Shown: positions 43,366-51,486 of the stretch, piece after piece
Numbering within the stretch: the first letter of the stretch is position 1
Layout of the letters: each line of letters begins with the position of its first letter
Source of the DNA: Rhodanobacteraceae bacterium
GTDB taxonomy: Bacteria; Pseudomonadota; Gammaproteobacteria; Xanthomonadales; Rhodanobacteraceae
Length of the DNA stretch: 64,000 bases
Assembly: GCA_004299555.1 (NCBI GenBank)
Contig: SCQU01000010.1
Location: 186,001 to 250,000 of the forward strand
Direction of reading: 5' to 3'
Position numbers and translations under genes: made by a program
Notes under the pieces: generated by a model
Told to the model about the DNA's origin: nothing
Database searches by the model: none
Seen by the model: the letters and a program-made list of their open reading frames with translations, nothing else

Positions 43366-43715
43366 TCTCAATTAAACACGTGACATTGATTGCAGGATTT
43401 TTGCCTCGAAACCCTTGCGCATCCCGTTGAACGCCCCTACCCTTCGCCCAGCTTCGCAATCCGGGCCTGAACGTGGCCCGGTCTGCGTGCGGCTTCGAAC
43501 CAAGCGGAGCCCACGCAAAGACGGCGACGAACGCCGATTGCCCTAACCGTATTGGCGCTGTGCGGTGTCTGCCAGCCCCGGCTTGTGCCGGTGATGGTTC
43601 GCAGGCCCGGGCCAGTATCCATCCACCCGCGGCGCAAGGTCCCATGGCCCGCCGTGTTCCAAGCCAGGTGTCGGCCTGATCCGGCATGTGGTGCCCTGCA
43701 AAGGAGAGCGACCCG
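43366..43715. other. 350-nt gene-free region, AT-rich at its left end
   Basis: The left part, continuing from within ygfZ (about 43295-43410), is strikingly AT-rich for this genome and contains a perfect TATAAT at 43341-43346 without a good -35. A hairpin, CCGGGCC (43461-43467) / GGCCCGG (43475-43481), follows and could end ygfZ transcription, though it has no T-tract. No credible ORF is present. Confidence 0.5.
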
Positions 43716-44147
43716 ATGACCTTGGGCCTGTTGCTCGGCATGATCGCGCTGCTGCCGCAGCCGGTCGCCGACCAAACCTGTCTTGCAGCCACCGTGTACA
43801 TGGAGGCGCGCAGTCAACCCACCCGCGGCCAGTTGGCCGTGGCCGAAGTAGCGCTCGATCGTCTGGACATGGGCCGCTACGGCGATACCGTCTGCGACGT
43901 CGTCACCGCACCGCACCAATTTGCCCTGACCACCAACCCCAAGAATTACGCCATCGACAACCCGGTTGCGTGGAACAAGGCGTGGGCGGTCGCCGGTCAG
44001 GCGATCGCCATCTGGAAGGAACCCGTCGCGCACCGCCGCCTGGTCGTGCCGGGAGCCAACCATTTCATCCGGCTCGGCTCCACGGCGGACTGGGCCAAGG
44101 ATCCCATCGCCACCATCGGCGACCACGAGTTCTACGCGGTCGATTGA
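43716..44147 (+). CDS. SleB-type cell wall hydrolase, exported
   Basis: A 143-aa protein with a short hydrophobic N-terminus (TLGLLLGMIALLPQPVA) that should direct export. The hydrolase_2/SleB signature is TVYMEARSQPTRGQLAVAEVALDR, in which the Glu is the expected catalytic residue. HQFAL and WAKDP / IGDHEFYAV at the end are also typical. The ATG at 43716 has AAGGAG about 9 nt upstream. It would cut peptidoglycan glycan strands in the periplasm. A good terminator follows the stop. Confidence 0.85.
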   Translation: MTLGLLLGMIALLPQPVADQTCLAATVYMEARSQPTRGQLAVAEVALDRLDMGRYGDTVCDVVTAPHQFALTTNPKNYAIDNPVAWNKAWAVAGQAIAIWKEPVAHRRLVVPGANHFIRLGSTADWAKDPIATIGDHEFYAVD

Positions 44148-44164
44148 TACCCCCTCACGACACC

Positions 44165-44196
44165 AAATGCCCTCGTCTCCGGGGGCATTTTTGTTT
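44165..44196 (+). terminator. intrinsic terminator of the SleB-like gene
   Basis: AAATGCCC (44165-44172) pairs with GGGCATTT (44183-44190) around a 10-nt loop, followed by TTGTTT. It sits 17 nt after the SleB-like stop codon. The A-tract on the left side may also help end the convergent minus-strand transcript. Confidence 0.8.
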
Positions 44197-44221
44197 GGCC
44201 AGGTCAACCGCTGGGCACGGG

Positions 44222-44728
44222 TCAGTAGCGATAAACCTGGTTGTCCCGAATGATCACGCGCTCACCGATCCGCACCTGCGGCGTACGGCGCTGGGTGACG
44301 GTGGCGTACTGGCCGTTGTCGAGCTGCACCACGACCTGCCACCCGTCGCCCGATCCGGCCCGTTCGCCAATCGCGTGGCCGGCAAAGCCGCCACCCACCG
44401 CACCCGCGACCGTCGCCGCCGTCTTGCCCTTGCCGCCGCCAATCTGGTGCCCGATCAGGCCGCCGGCCACCGCCCCGATGACGGTGCCCAGCGCGGTGCT
44501 GCTGTCGCTGCCCACACGCGTCTGTCGGATGTCGCGCACGACCCCGCAACCCTGATAACAGTTGACACGATTGCTGTAGCCGCCCGACTGCGCACCGTAG
44601 TACGTGCCCGGACGGGCGTTGTAGGCCGGTGCGCAACCGGCAAGCAGGAGCGCTGCAATCGCGCCGCTCACCATTGGGATCGCAACATGCACGGGTTTAC
44701 GGATGGACGTGGATGGTTCCTTGGACAT
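44222..44728 (-). CDS. glycine-zipper 2TM lipoprotein (SlyB/OsmB-like), copy 1
   Basis: A 168-aa outer-membrane lipoprotein candidate. The signal peptide ends at the lipobox LLAGC. A Tyr/Gly-rich stretch follows, then the glycine zipper VIGAVAGGLIGHQIGGG and GAVGGGFAGHAIGE (about 83-120), and a C-terminal small domain with VVVQLDNGQYATVTQ and GERVIIRDNQVYRY. AAGGAG stands 7-8 nt before the ATG. It is paralogous to the gene just upstream at 44777. The family is tied to envelope integrity, but the specific role is unknown. Confidence 0.85.
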   Translation of the reverse strand: MSKEPSTSIRKPVHVAIPMVSGAIAALLLAGCAPAYNARPGTYYGAQSGGYSNRVNCYQGCGVVRDIRQTRVGSDSSTALGTVIGAVAGGLIGHQIGGGKGKTAATVAGAVGGGFAGHAIGERAGSGDGWQVVVQLDNGQYATVTQRRTPQVRIGERVIIRDNQVYRY

Positions 44729-44776
44729 CGTTCTACTCCTTTTGTGTGCGTTGGCCGCAGCAGCCGGTCGGGCCGC

Positions 44777-45475
44777 TCAACGGTAATAGGTTCCGGCGTT
44801 GCCCTGCGCGCCATTGGCCACGACGACGCCGTCGTGCACGGGCAACCCGGTGCCCACGCCAGGATTGCGGTTCATGCGGACGTGCCCGGCCTTGCCGTTG
44901 AACGTGTAGGTCACGTCGTAACCGACCGTCTTGGTGGACGCGGTCTTGTCGGCGACGGTGTGGCAGACGTTGCGGGTTTCCATCCTGGTGGCGTTGTTTT
45001 CCTGATGGTTCTTCTGGATTTCGTGGCCGGCAAACGCACCGCCGGCGGCACCAGCCACCGTGGCGAGCGTCCTGCCCTTGCCACCGCCAATCTGGTGCCC
45101 GGCGAGGGCGCCAATCAGGCCGCCGGCGACGGCACCGCCAATCTGGTGCTGGTCCTTGTAGGTTTCGGGCACCGCGACCTGCTCATCGCGGCACACGCGC
45201 CGCGGCGTGCTGCTGGTGGTGGTTTCGGTAATGGGCTGCACCGCGACCACCTGCGCGAACTCGGGCCCCGCGGGGGCGGCCGGGGCCGCAGCCGGCGGCT
45301 CGCCATTGGCTGCCGGTGGCAACGCCGCCGTGGCCGCCGAGGTAGCCATCGTCATGTTGGCTGGCGTCGCCTGCGCCTGTGGCGTGCCCGACTTGCTGCA
45401 GCCGGCAAGCGCCACGACCGCCACGATACCCAGCGCCGCAAGCACTGCCTGTGTCAATTTCAATTTGCGTTTCAT
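44777..45475 (-). CDS. glycine-zipper 2TM lipoprotein, copy 2
   Basis: A 232-aa lipoprotein candidate with lipobox VALAGC after an N-terminal hydrophobic helix. An Ala/Pro-rich linker follows, then CRDEQVAVPETYKDQHQIGG, the glycine zipper AVAGGLIGALAGHQIGGG and GAAGGAFAGHEI, and a C-terminal domain with GYDVTYTFNGKAGHVRM, typical of this family. The ATG at 45473-45475 has GGGAG 6-7 nt upstream; the longer frame is rejected. The shared GHQIGGGKG...ATVAGA core with the 44222 gene shows an old tandem duplication. Confidence 0.85.
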   Translation of the reverse strand: MKRKLKLTQAVLAALGIVAVVALAGCSKSGTPQAQATPANMTMATSAATAALPPAANGEPPAAAPAAPAGPEFAQVVAVQPITETTTSSTPRRVCRDEQVAVPETYKDQHQIGGAVAGGLIGALAGHQIGGGKGRTLATVAGAAGGAFAGHEIQKNHQENNATRMETRNVCHTVADKTASTKTVGYDVTYTFNGKAGHVRMNRNPGVGTGLPVHDGVVVANGAQGNAGTYYR

Positions 45476-45603
45476 CCTGGTCTCCCGGCCAATGGCCCCA
45501 ATGGCGTTTTTATTCAAGCAACCCGACAATGAACGTTGCGCCAACAGACGCGCGCCAGTTCAGCTTCGGTTTCAACGTAGATCGCTGACCACGAGTTTAC
45601 GCC

Positions 45604-46395
45604 ATGTCCCTTGCCACCACGCGACCGGAACTTTTCGACAGCCACGCGCACCTCGACGCGCCGGCGTTCGATGCCGACCGCACCGAGGTGTTGCTGGCCG
45701 CGCGTGCGGCGGGCGTCGTGGCAGCCGTGGTGCCGGCCGTCACCGCCGCCAGCTGGCCATCCCTGCACGAACTTTGCAGCCGCACGCCGATGCTGTACCC
45801 GGCCTATGGGCTGCACCCGTGCTACCTCGCGCAACACCACGCCGCCGACCTCGCCGCGCTCGCGGACTGGGTCGCGACCCACCCCGCCGTCGCGATCGGC
45901 GAGTGCGGACTCGATTATTTCGAGCCTGGCCTCGATCGCGAGCGGCAACTTGGCCTGCTGCGCGGGCAATTTGAAATTGCGCACCGTTTCGCACTGCCAC
46001 TGGTATTGCACGCGCGCCGTGGCTTCGAAGCCATGATCCTCGAGCTCCGGCGCTTTGGCAGGCCGCTGCGTGGCGTCGTTCACAGCTTCTCCGGCAGTCT
46101 CGAGCAGGCCCGGCAACTGTGGCAACTGGGGTTTTGCGTGGGCATCGGCGGCCCCGTGACTTACGCGCGCGCGCGCCGGTTGCGCCAGGTCGTCGCCGCC
46201 GTGCCGGTGCAATCACTGCTGCTGGAGACCGATTCACCCGATCAGCCGGGGGCGCGTCACCGCGGTCAGCGCAACGAGCCCGCATTTCTCGCTGATGTGC
46301 TGCGCTGCGTCGCGGAGCTGCGTGGCGACGAGCCGGATGCGCTGGCGCTACAAACCAGCCGCAACGCAAGACGCCTGTTCCTGCACGCTGATTGA
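45604..46395 (+). CDS. TatD/YjjV family metal-dependent hydrolase
   Basis: A 263-aa TIM-barrel metallohydrolase of the TatD DNase group. Metal ligands are visible in LFDSHAHLDAP (two His), IGECGLDY (Glu), LVLHARRG (His), GVVHSFSGS (His) and LLLETDSPD (Asp). YjjV-type members act as 3'-5' nucleases or deoxyribonucleosidases. It is read divergently from the lipoprotein gene with 128 nt between them. Its 3' end overlaps tcdA's 3' end by 48 bp. Confidence 0.92.
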   Translation: MSLATTRPELFDSHAHLDAPAFDADRTEVLLAARAAGVVAAVVPAVTAASWPSLHELCSRTPMLYPAYGLHPCYLAQHHAADLAALADWVATHPAVAIGECGLDYFEPGLDRERQLGLLRGQFEIAHRFALPLVLHARRGFEAMILELRRFGRPLRGVVHSFSGSLEQARQLWQLGFCVGIGGPVTYARARRLRQVVAAVPVQSLLLETDSPDQPGARHRGQRNEPAFLADVLRCVAELRGDEPDALALQTSRNARRLFLHAD

Positions 46396-47169
46396 CGCGC
46401 GCGGTTTGAGCAGCAGCGCGAGCGCTCGGCCAGCCGCCACGCAGCCGAAGGCGGCGGTGACGTGGGTCGCCGCGCCCAGCCCGCCCTCGCAACCCAGGCG
46501 CAGGGACTCGCCCTGGGCCGGCCGCAGCCCGCAGACGCTGCCGTCAGCCTGGGGATAGCGGACATTTTCAAGGGAATAGACCGCCGGCACGCCGAAGTAA
46601 CGGCTGCGGTTGGAGGGAAAGTTGAATTCCTGGCGCAGCTTGCGCCGCATCAGGCCAAGCAATGCGTCGTGCTCGGTACGCGACAGGTCGCGCACGCGGA
46701 TCAGGGTCGGGTCAGTGCGCCCCCCGGCCGACCCACACACGACCAGCGGCAGCTTGCGGCGGCGGCACCACGCCGTCATTTCCACCTTCACCCGGAATGC
46801 GTCGCAAGCGTCCAGTACCAGGTCAAAGCCTTGATCGAGCAAATCGGTGAGGGTTGCCGGCGTGACAAAGCGTTCGACAGGTTCCACGCGCAGCACCGGA
46901 TTGATGCCACGCAAGCGCTCGGCCATGACCGCGACCTTGGCACGGCCCAGCGTGTCGGCCAGCGTATGCAACTGCCGATTGGTGTTGGACAGGCACACCT
47001 CATCGGCATCGATCAGCGTCAGGCCGCCGACCCCGCTGCGCGCCAACGCCTCGGCCGCCCACGAGCCCACGCCGCCCAATCCGATGACCGCGACGTGCGC
47101 GGCCGCCAGCCGTGCAACGCTGCCCGTGCCGTACAGGCGTTCGACGCCGGCAAAACGCGGATCGATCAT
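46348..47169 (-). CDS. tcdA: tRNA threonylcarbamoyladenosine dehydratase
   Basis: Cyclises t6A37 to ct6A in ANN-decoding tRNAs. The E1-like (ThiF) fold is clear: RFAGVERLYG, VAVIGLGGVGSWAAEALARSG (ATP site), LIDADEVCLSNTNRQ and DACDAFRVK. The conserved catalytic-type Cys is in LRLGCEGGLG. I prefer the ATG at 47167-47169 (273 aa), close to the E. coli length. An ATG at 47215-47217 would run into the upstream gene and has no ribosome site. It is downstream of the DUF962 gene. Confidence 0.92.
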   Translation of the reverse strand: MIDPRFAGVERLYGTGSVARLAAAHVAVIGLGGVGSWAAEALARSGVGGLTLIDADEVCLSNTNRQLHTLADTLGRAKVAVMAERLRGINPVLRVEPVERFVTPATLTDLLDQGFDLVLDACDAFRVKVEMTAWCRRRKLPLVVCGSAGGRTDPTLIRVRDLSRTEHDALLGLMRRKLRQEFNFPSNRSRYFGVPAVYSLENVRYPQADGSVCGLRPAQGESLRLGCEGGLGAATHVTAAFGCVAAGRALALLLKPRASISVQEQASCVAAGL

Positions 47170-47188
47170 GGGCAAAGGCCACCCGCCA

Positions 47189-47488
47189 TCAAAGTTGAAC
47201 CCGCCCGCGGAGGACATCGAGGAACATGACCCAGTCGCCCATCAGGCTGTAGACCGGGTGCCGGAACGTGGCCGGCCGGTTCTTTTCAAAAACGAAGTGC
47301 CCGATCCACGCACAGCCATAGCCACCAACCGGCGCCGCGACAAGCCACCAGGCATCCCGTGTCACCATCGCCGCTGCGATCGACGCCAGCACCAGCCATG
47401 AGCCCAGGAAGTGCATGCGGCGGCAGCGCCGGTCGGTGTGCTCACCGAGGTAGAACGGGTAAAACTCGTGGAAGCTCGCGTACGTCAC
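47189..47488 (-). CDS. DUF962 (Mpo1-like) membrane protein
   Basis: A 99-aa small membrane protein. The family start, TYASFHEFYPFYLGEHTDRRCRRMHF, is followed by two TM helices and CAWIGHFVFEKNRPATF, which holds the His of the Mpo1 dioxygenase motif set. The yeast relative Mpo1 performs alpha-oxidation of 2-hydroxy fatty acids; the bacterial role is unproven. Start GTG 47486-47488 gives the family length; the open frame upstream is unlike the family. It probably forms an operon with tcdA 19 nt downstream. Confidence 0.82.
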   Translation of the reverse strand: MTYASFHEFYPFYLGEHTDRRCRRMHFLGSWLVLASIAAAMVTRDAWWLVAAPVGGYGCAWIGHFVFEKNRPATFRHPVYSLMGDWVMFLDVLRGRVQL

Positions 47489-47654
47489 AGCGGTCAGAGG
47501 TGGGTCCAACGCCGAACAAGGTGCCCGCGCCATGCGGTGCGGCAAGGATACGCGCCCGCGCTGGAAAAGGACGCCACAGCCCTGCGGTGTGTCAGAATAT
47601 GCTTTCGCAATTAGCCATAAGTAATTGATTCATATATATGCAACACATATAAAA

Positions 47655-47682
47655 GAAAGCCCCGCATCACTGCGGGGCTTTC
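47655..47682 (-). terminator. intrinsic terminator of the cold-shock gene
   Basis: A perfect 12-bp stem, GAAAGCCCCGCA (47655-47666) with TGCGGGGCTTTC (47671-47682). In the minus-strand RNA the loop is GUGA (a GNRA tetraloop) and the stem is followed by UUUUAUAU. It lies 24 nt after the csp stop. Confidence 0.9.
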
Positions 47683-47706
47683 CGGTTTTGCACCAACAAC
47701 GCTGGC

Positions 47707-47916
47707 TCAGACGGCTTCCACCGCGTCGGCCTGCAGGCCTTTCGGCCCCTGGACGACGTTGAAGGTAACCTTCTGGCCTTCCTGCAAGGACTTGAAACCG
47801 GTTCCCTGGATCGCGCGGAAATGCACGAACACATCTTCACCGTTCTCACGGCTGATGAAACCGAAGCCCTTGGCATCGTTGAACCACTTGACTGTGCCGG
47901 TCTGACGCTCCGACAT
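47707..47916 (-). CDS. cold-shock family RNA chaperone
   Basis: A 69-aa single cold-shock domain that binds single-stranded RNA/DNA. RNP1 is KGFGFI (residues 16-21) and RNP2 is VFVHF (29-33), both intact; [14 protein letters not shown] is the classic start. AAGGAG lies 7 nt before the ATG. It has its own terminator and a 228-nt gene-free upstream region, consistent with the long structured leader typical of csp mRNAs. Which paralog (cold-induced or constitutive) cannot be told from the protein. Confidence 0.95.
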   Translation of the reverse strand: MSERQTGTVKWFNDAKGFGFISRENGEDVFVHFRAIQGTGFKSLQEGQKVTFNVVQGPKGLQADAVEAV

Positions 47917-48144
47917 AACTGACTCCTTACTACTCGATTGAATGAAAACAACGCATCAATGTGCGTGACTTGAAACACTGACTAGCGAGAGTGAAGACAG
48001 TGATGCGATCGTTACTACGGTCACGAACCGGCCCCAAACAAACCGCCCCCAGGCAGTTTGGCTAACTCAGCGGCGCGATCCTACAGCACTTTGGTAGCAA
48101 ATTACCAGTGTATCGACAAAAAAGCCGTGTACCGCAGTCGGGGT

Positions 48145-48435
48145 TCAGTCATGCCCTTCGCGGCGGCGCAGGCTGTCTTCGATGCCGATCACGGCCGCCA
48201 GCGCGCCGCTCAGCGCCAACGCGGCGAGGCCATAGGCAATCAGCCCGACCACCAGGCCCAGCGCCAGGGTGGCCGCACCGCTGCCAACCCGCGTCACCAC
48301 GGCCGTAACCGCGTACGCGGCGCCGGCGGCCACCAGCAGCATCCCGATCCACGCGATGACCCGCGCGGTTGCCAGCGCCAGGCCCAGCCGCTGCGTCTGC
48401 AATTGTCGATACGGTAACCAATGGCGCGCTTGCAC
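48145..48435 (-). CDS. small inner-membrane protein, unknown
   Basis: A 96-aa protein, not recognised as a named family. It has two long TM helices, about residues 26-47 and 56-84, with a positively charged N-terminus and a charged C-terminal tail. It starts at a GTG with GGAG about 10 nt upstream. The amphipathic pattern and lack of stop codons suggest a real gene, but with no recognisable motif the call rests on topology only. Confidence 0.55.
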   Translation of the reverse strand: MQARHWLPYRQLQTQRLGLALATARVIAWIGMLLVAAGAAYAVTAVVTRVGSGAATLALGLVVGLIAYGLAALALSGALAAVIGIEDSLRRREGHD

Positions 48436-48542
48436 GAAAGACTGCTCCGGTTGCGAAAACCGCCATTGTGCCAGGGTGCCGCCCGGCGCGGACTACGCAC
48501 GCGCCCAGCGGCCTGCGCTGCACCATGGCGCGCACCGGCTGC

Positions 48543-49532
48543 CTACCGGCATACCAGCCACTGCACGCTGAACTGGTGCCCGGGGTCGGTCCAGACCTCG
48601 GCGGCGCGCAACCCGGCACGTGCCGCCAGCCGCGCGAAACCTTCCACCGTGTACTTGCAGCTGAGCTCGACCAGCACGGCCTCGCCGGCCGCGAAATGAA
48701 ACGTTTGACCCGCGATATGGACGTCCTGCGCGCGCTCACTGACGATGCGCGTCTCGATGCGCTGCGCCAGCGCGTGCCAGCGCGCCTGATGGTGAAACGC
48801 GCCCAGGTCAAAGTCGGCGCCGATCTCGCGGTTCAGGCGCACCAGCAGGTTGAGGGTGAACTCCGCGGTCACGCCGGCCGCATCGTTGTACGCAGCTTCG
48901 AGGGCGGCCTTGTCCTTGACCAGGTCCACCCCGATCAACGCGCCGCCACCCAGCAGGCCCCCGCCCTGTCCAGCCTCCACGCGCATCTGGCCCAGCAGGC
49001 GCAGCGCCGCATCGGGTGCGAAGTTGCCGAGGGTGGAGCCCGGAAAGTACACGACGGTCTGGCGCGGTGCGCGCGCAGCCCGCGGCAGCGTAATGGGTTG
49101 CGTGAAGTCCGCGCATACCGGCAGCATCTCGACGGCGGGAAATTCGCGTCCGAGCGCGGCCACGCTCGCCGCCAGCGCGCTGCGCGAAATTTCCACCGGC
49201 ACGTAGGCCACCGGCGCGTCCAGGTGCTTGAGCAACAGGCGCGTCTTCAGGCCGCTGCCGCTGCCGTACTCCACCAGTCGCACGTTCGGCCCCAAGGCGA
49301 GGCCCATCGCGTGGATGTTGTCGCGCATGATGGAAAGTTCGACGCGCGTCGGGTAGTACTCCGGCAACGCGCAGATGCGTTCAAACAGCCGTGATCCGCG
49401 GGCATCGTAAAAGTATTTCGACGGCAGGCGCCTGGGTGCCGCGGCAAGACCGGCCAGCACGTCGGCCAGCAACCCGCTGCCGGGGCGGTGATCGTCCACG
49501 GCGTAGGCACGCCTCGCGGGTTGCGATTTCAT
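48543..49532 (-). CDS. egtD: L-histidine N-alpha-methyltransferase (ergothioneine biosynthesis)
   Basis: Trimethylates histidine to hercynine with SAM. The 329-aa protein is of the EgtD family: a long N-terminal substrate lid with PSKYFYDARGSRLFERI and LPEYYPTRVE, motif I LVEYGSGSGLKTRLLL, the VPVEIS segment and VVYFPGSTLGNF. The ATG at 49530-49532 overlaps the egtB stop (ATGA). The frame is open upstream only through egtB. Confidence 0.94.
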   Translation of the reverse strand: MKSQPARRAYAVDDHRPGSGLLADVLAGLAAAPRRLPSKYFYDARGSRLFERICALPEYYPTRVELSIMRDNIHAMGLALGPNVRLVEYGSGSGLKTRLLLKHLDAPVAYVPVEISRSALAASVAALGREFPAVEMLPVCADFTQPITLPRAARAPRQTVVYFPGSTLGNFAPDAALRLLGQMRVEAGQGGGLLGGGALIGVDLVKDKAALEAAYNDAAGVTAEFTLNLLVRLNREIGADFDLGAFHHQARWHALAQRIETRIVSERAQDVHIAGQTFHFAAGEAVLVELSCKYTVEGFARLAARAGLRAAEVWTDPGHQFSVQWLVCR

Positions 49533-50815
49533 GCATCCCTCGCCAAACGAATGCCGCTGAACTGCCAGCGCGCATCGGCGGGGAAAAAGTTGCGATAGCT
49601 CGCGCGGACGTGACCGGCCGGTGTGGCGCACGAGCCGCCGCGCAGCACCCACTGCCCGCACATGAACTTGCCGTTGTACTCGCCCAACGCACCGGCAGCC
49701 GGGTGGTAGCCCGGATAACCGGTGTACGCACTTGACGTCCATTCCCAGACGTCACCGAACATCTGCAGCAGGCGCCCGCCCGCGGCTTCGCCGGCGGTGG
49801 GCGCCGGCAGCGGACGCAGTACCGCCAGGTCGGCAAAATTGCCGGCCACCGGAAGGTGCTGCGCTGCCGCTTCCCATTCGAACTCGGTTGGCAATCGCGC
49901 GCCGGCCCACCGCGCGTACGCATCGGCTTCGAAATAGCTGACATGGCAAACCGGGGCCGGTGCATCGATCGGGCGTCGCCCACCGAGCGAGAATGTGGTT
50001 TCCAGCGCGTCGTCCCAGTACAGGGGGTGCGACCGGTGCTCGGCGCGAACGATGTCCCAGCCGGCCGACAGCCACAACGCGTGGTTGCGATAGCCGCCAT
50101 CGCGGACGAACTCACGAAATTCGGCGTTCGTCACGCAGCGGTTGGCAATGACGTGCGGGTGCAACAGCTCCTGGTGGCGCGGCGACTCATTGTCGTAGGC
50201 AAAACCATTGCCGGCATGGCCAACGTCGACGAGCCCCTCGGGGCCAGCCAGAAACCTCAGCGGCACGGGTGCCGCAGCCAAAGCCGGTGCCAGCTGGCGG
50301 AATGCCGGCTGCAGCGGATTGAGCGAAAACAGGTGCTGGATATCGGTCAGCAGCAATTCCTGATGCTGTTGCTCGTGGTTGAGTCCCAACGCAACCCGTG
50401 CCTGCACCTCGGGATCGTCCCCGCGCTCGGCCAGCAACCGCTGCATGGCGTCATCAACGTACGCACGATAGTCGAGGGTCTCCTGCAGGGTCGGGCGCGT
50501 CAGCATCCCCCGCCGCGGCCGCGCGTGCATCGGGCCGACGCTCTGATAGTACGAGTTGAACAGGAAGTCCCAGCCGGCGCGGAAACGTGCATAGCCGGGC
50601 ACGCAGTGCGCCAGCAAAAACTGCTCGAAAAACCAGGTGGTATGCGCAAGGTGCCACTTCGCGGGACTGGCGTCCGGCATGGATTGCGCCACGGTGTCTT
50701 CGGGTGCGAGTGTCGCGCACAGCGCTGGTGTTGCGTCGCGCACGCTTCGATACGCCGCGCAGGCATCGCGTAACGCACCAACCGGTGCCTGGTTTGGAGC
50801 CGCGTGATCCATCAT
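49529..50815 (-). CDS. egtB: hercynine oxygenase / sulfoxide synthase EgtB
   Basis: A non-heme iron enzyme that joins a thiol donor (cysteine or gamma-glutamylcysteine) to hercynine. An N-terminal DinB-like four-helix bundle has KWHLAHTTWFFE and the iron motif HEQQHQE (His147, His151). A C-terminal formylglycine-type domain follows, with FGDVWEWTSSAYTGYPGY and WVLRGGSCATP. The ATG at 50813-50815 (a second ATG follows directly) has GAGGG about 9-10 nt upstream. egtA, egtC and egtE are absent nearby, as is usual for egtBD loci in proteobacteria. Confidence 0.94.
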   Translation of the reverse strand: MMDHAAPNQAPVGALRDACAAYRSVRDATPALCATLAPEDTVAQSMPDASPAKWHLAHTTWFFEQFLLAHCVPGYARFRAGWDFLFNSYYQSVGPMHARPRRGMLTRPTLQETLDYRAYVDDAMQRLLAERGDDPEVQARVALGLNHEQQHQELLLTDIQHLFSLNPLQPAFRQLAPALAAAPVPLRFLAGPEGLVDVGHAGNGFAYDNESPRHQELLHPHVIANRCVTNAEFREFVRDGGYRNHALWLSAGWDIVRAEHRSHPLYWDDALETTFSLGGRRPIDAPAPVCHVSYFEADAYARWAGARLPTEFEWEAAAQHLPVAGNFADLAVLRPLPAPTAGEAAGGRLLQMFGDVWEWTSSAYTGYPGYHPAAGALGEYNGKFMCGQWVLRGGSCATPAGHVRASYRNFFPADARWQFSGIRLARDA

Positions 50816-50927
50816 CGTTGATACCCTCACAGCCTATTGAAACAAACTACCCGTTCAGCGGATGTGATGGGGTGACGTGCGGCAACCGCAGGCCAATCCA
50901 CGCGAATCGCGATGATGCTGGATGCAA

Positions 50928-50953
50928 AAGCCCGGCTGTCACCAGCCGGGCTT
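50928..50953 (-). terminator. intrinsic terminator of the Gly/Tyr-rich protein gene
   Basis: AAGCCCGGCTG (50928-50938) pairs with CAGCCGGGCTT (50943-50953). The minus-strand RNA loop is GUGA and the stem is followed by UU then GCAUC, so the T-tract is short. It lies 24 nt after the stop. It has the same loop as the csp terminator. Confidence 0.75.
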
Positions 50954-50976
50954 CCGGGATCGCATCAGAACCTGGC

Positions 50977-51438
50977 TCAGTGGCCGTAGCGCGGGTAGTA
51001 ATGACCATGGCGATCGCGGCGGTAACGGTCATCACCGCGGCGCCAGCCGTCGCGGCGTCCGCTGTAGACGACGCCCACGTCTACGCTGCCGCCGTAGCCG
51101 TAACCCCCGCTGCCGTAGTACGCGCCGTTGCCGTAGGCCGGATAACCGCCGCCATAGCCTGGTGCCGGGTACCCGCCGTAATACTGCGGGGCCGGATACG
51201 CCGGCGCCGGGTAGTAATACGCGTCGCTGCGGTAGCCACGATCCTGCTGGCTGGCCGCAACCAGCACGCCGCCGATGACCGCGCCCGCCACCAGGGCGCC
51301 CAGCACGTCCGCCGAACCATGCCCGTGCCCGTGGTAGCCGCCGCGGGCCAGCGCGGTCGGTGCCGCAAACATCGCGGCCGCGGCGAGCACGCAGGCGAGC
51401 AGCAGCGGGTTGCGAATCGAACCGGATGTCCGTTGCAT
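50977..51438 (-). CDS. exported Gly/Tyr/Pro-rich protein, unknown
   Basis: A 153-aa protein with a Sec-type signal peptide ending near ALARGG. A hydrophobic patch (DVLGALVAGAVIGGVLVAA) follows, then a low-complexity region of repeated YPAP / GGYP / YGSGGYGYGG units, and a basic Arg/Asp/His-rich tail. The ATG at 51436-51438 has GAGGAG about 7-8 nt upstream. The function is not recognisable; such proteins are often surface or stress associated. It has its own terminator and a repeat-bearing upstream region. Confidence 0.75.
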   Translation of the reverse strand: MQRTSGSIRNPLLLACVLAAAAMFAAPTALARGGYHGHGHGSADVLGALVAGAVIGGVLVAASQQDRGYRSDAYYYPAPAYPAPQYYGGYPAPGYGGGYPAYGNGAYYGSGGYGYGGSVDVGVVYSGRRDGWRRGDDRYRRDRHGHYYPRYGH

Positions 51439-51486
51439 GGCTGACTCCTCATGTCTTGACCAACGACGCCAGCATTGCATGCCGCG

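Noticed and set aside
43688-45532. A 614-codon plus-strand open frame across the SleB-like gene and the two lipoprotein genes
   Set aside because: It crosses a terminator and three better-supported genes with ribosome sites.
46396-47229. Plus-strand open frame opposite tcdA
   Set aside because: TcdA has an intact ThiF fold on the minus strand; the opposite frame has no motif.
49856-50773. Plus-strand 305-codon frame opposite egtB
   Set aside because: Antisense to an EgtB with complete iron-site motifs.
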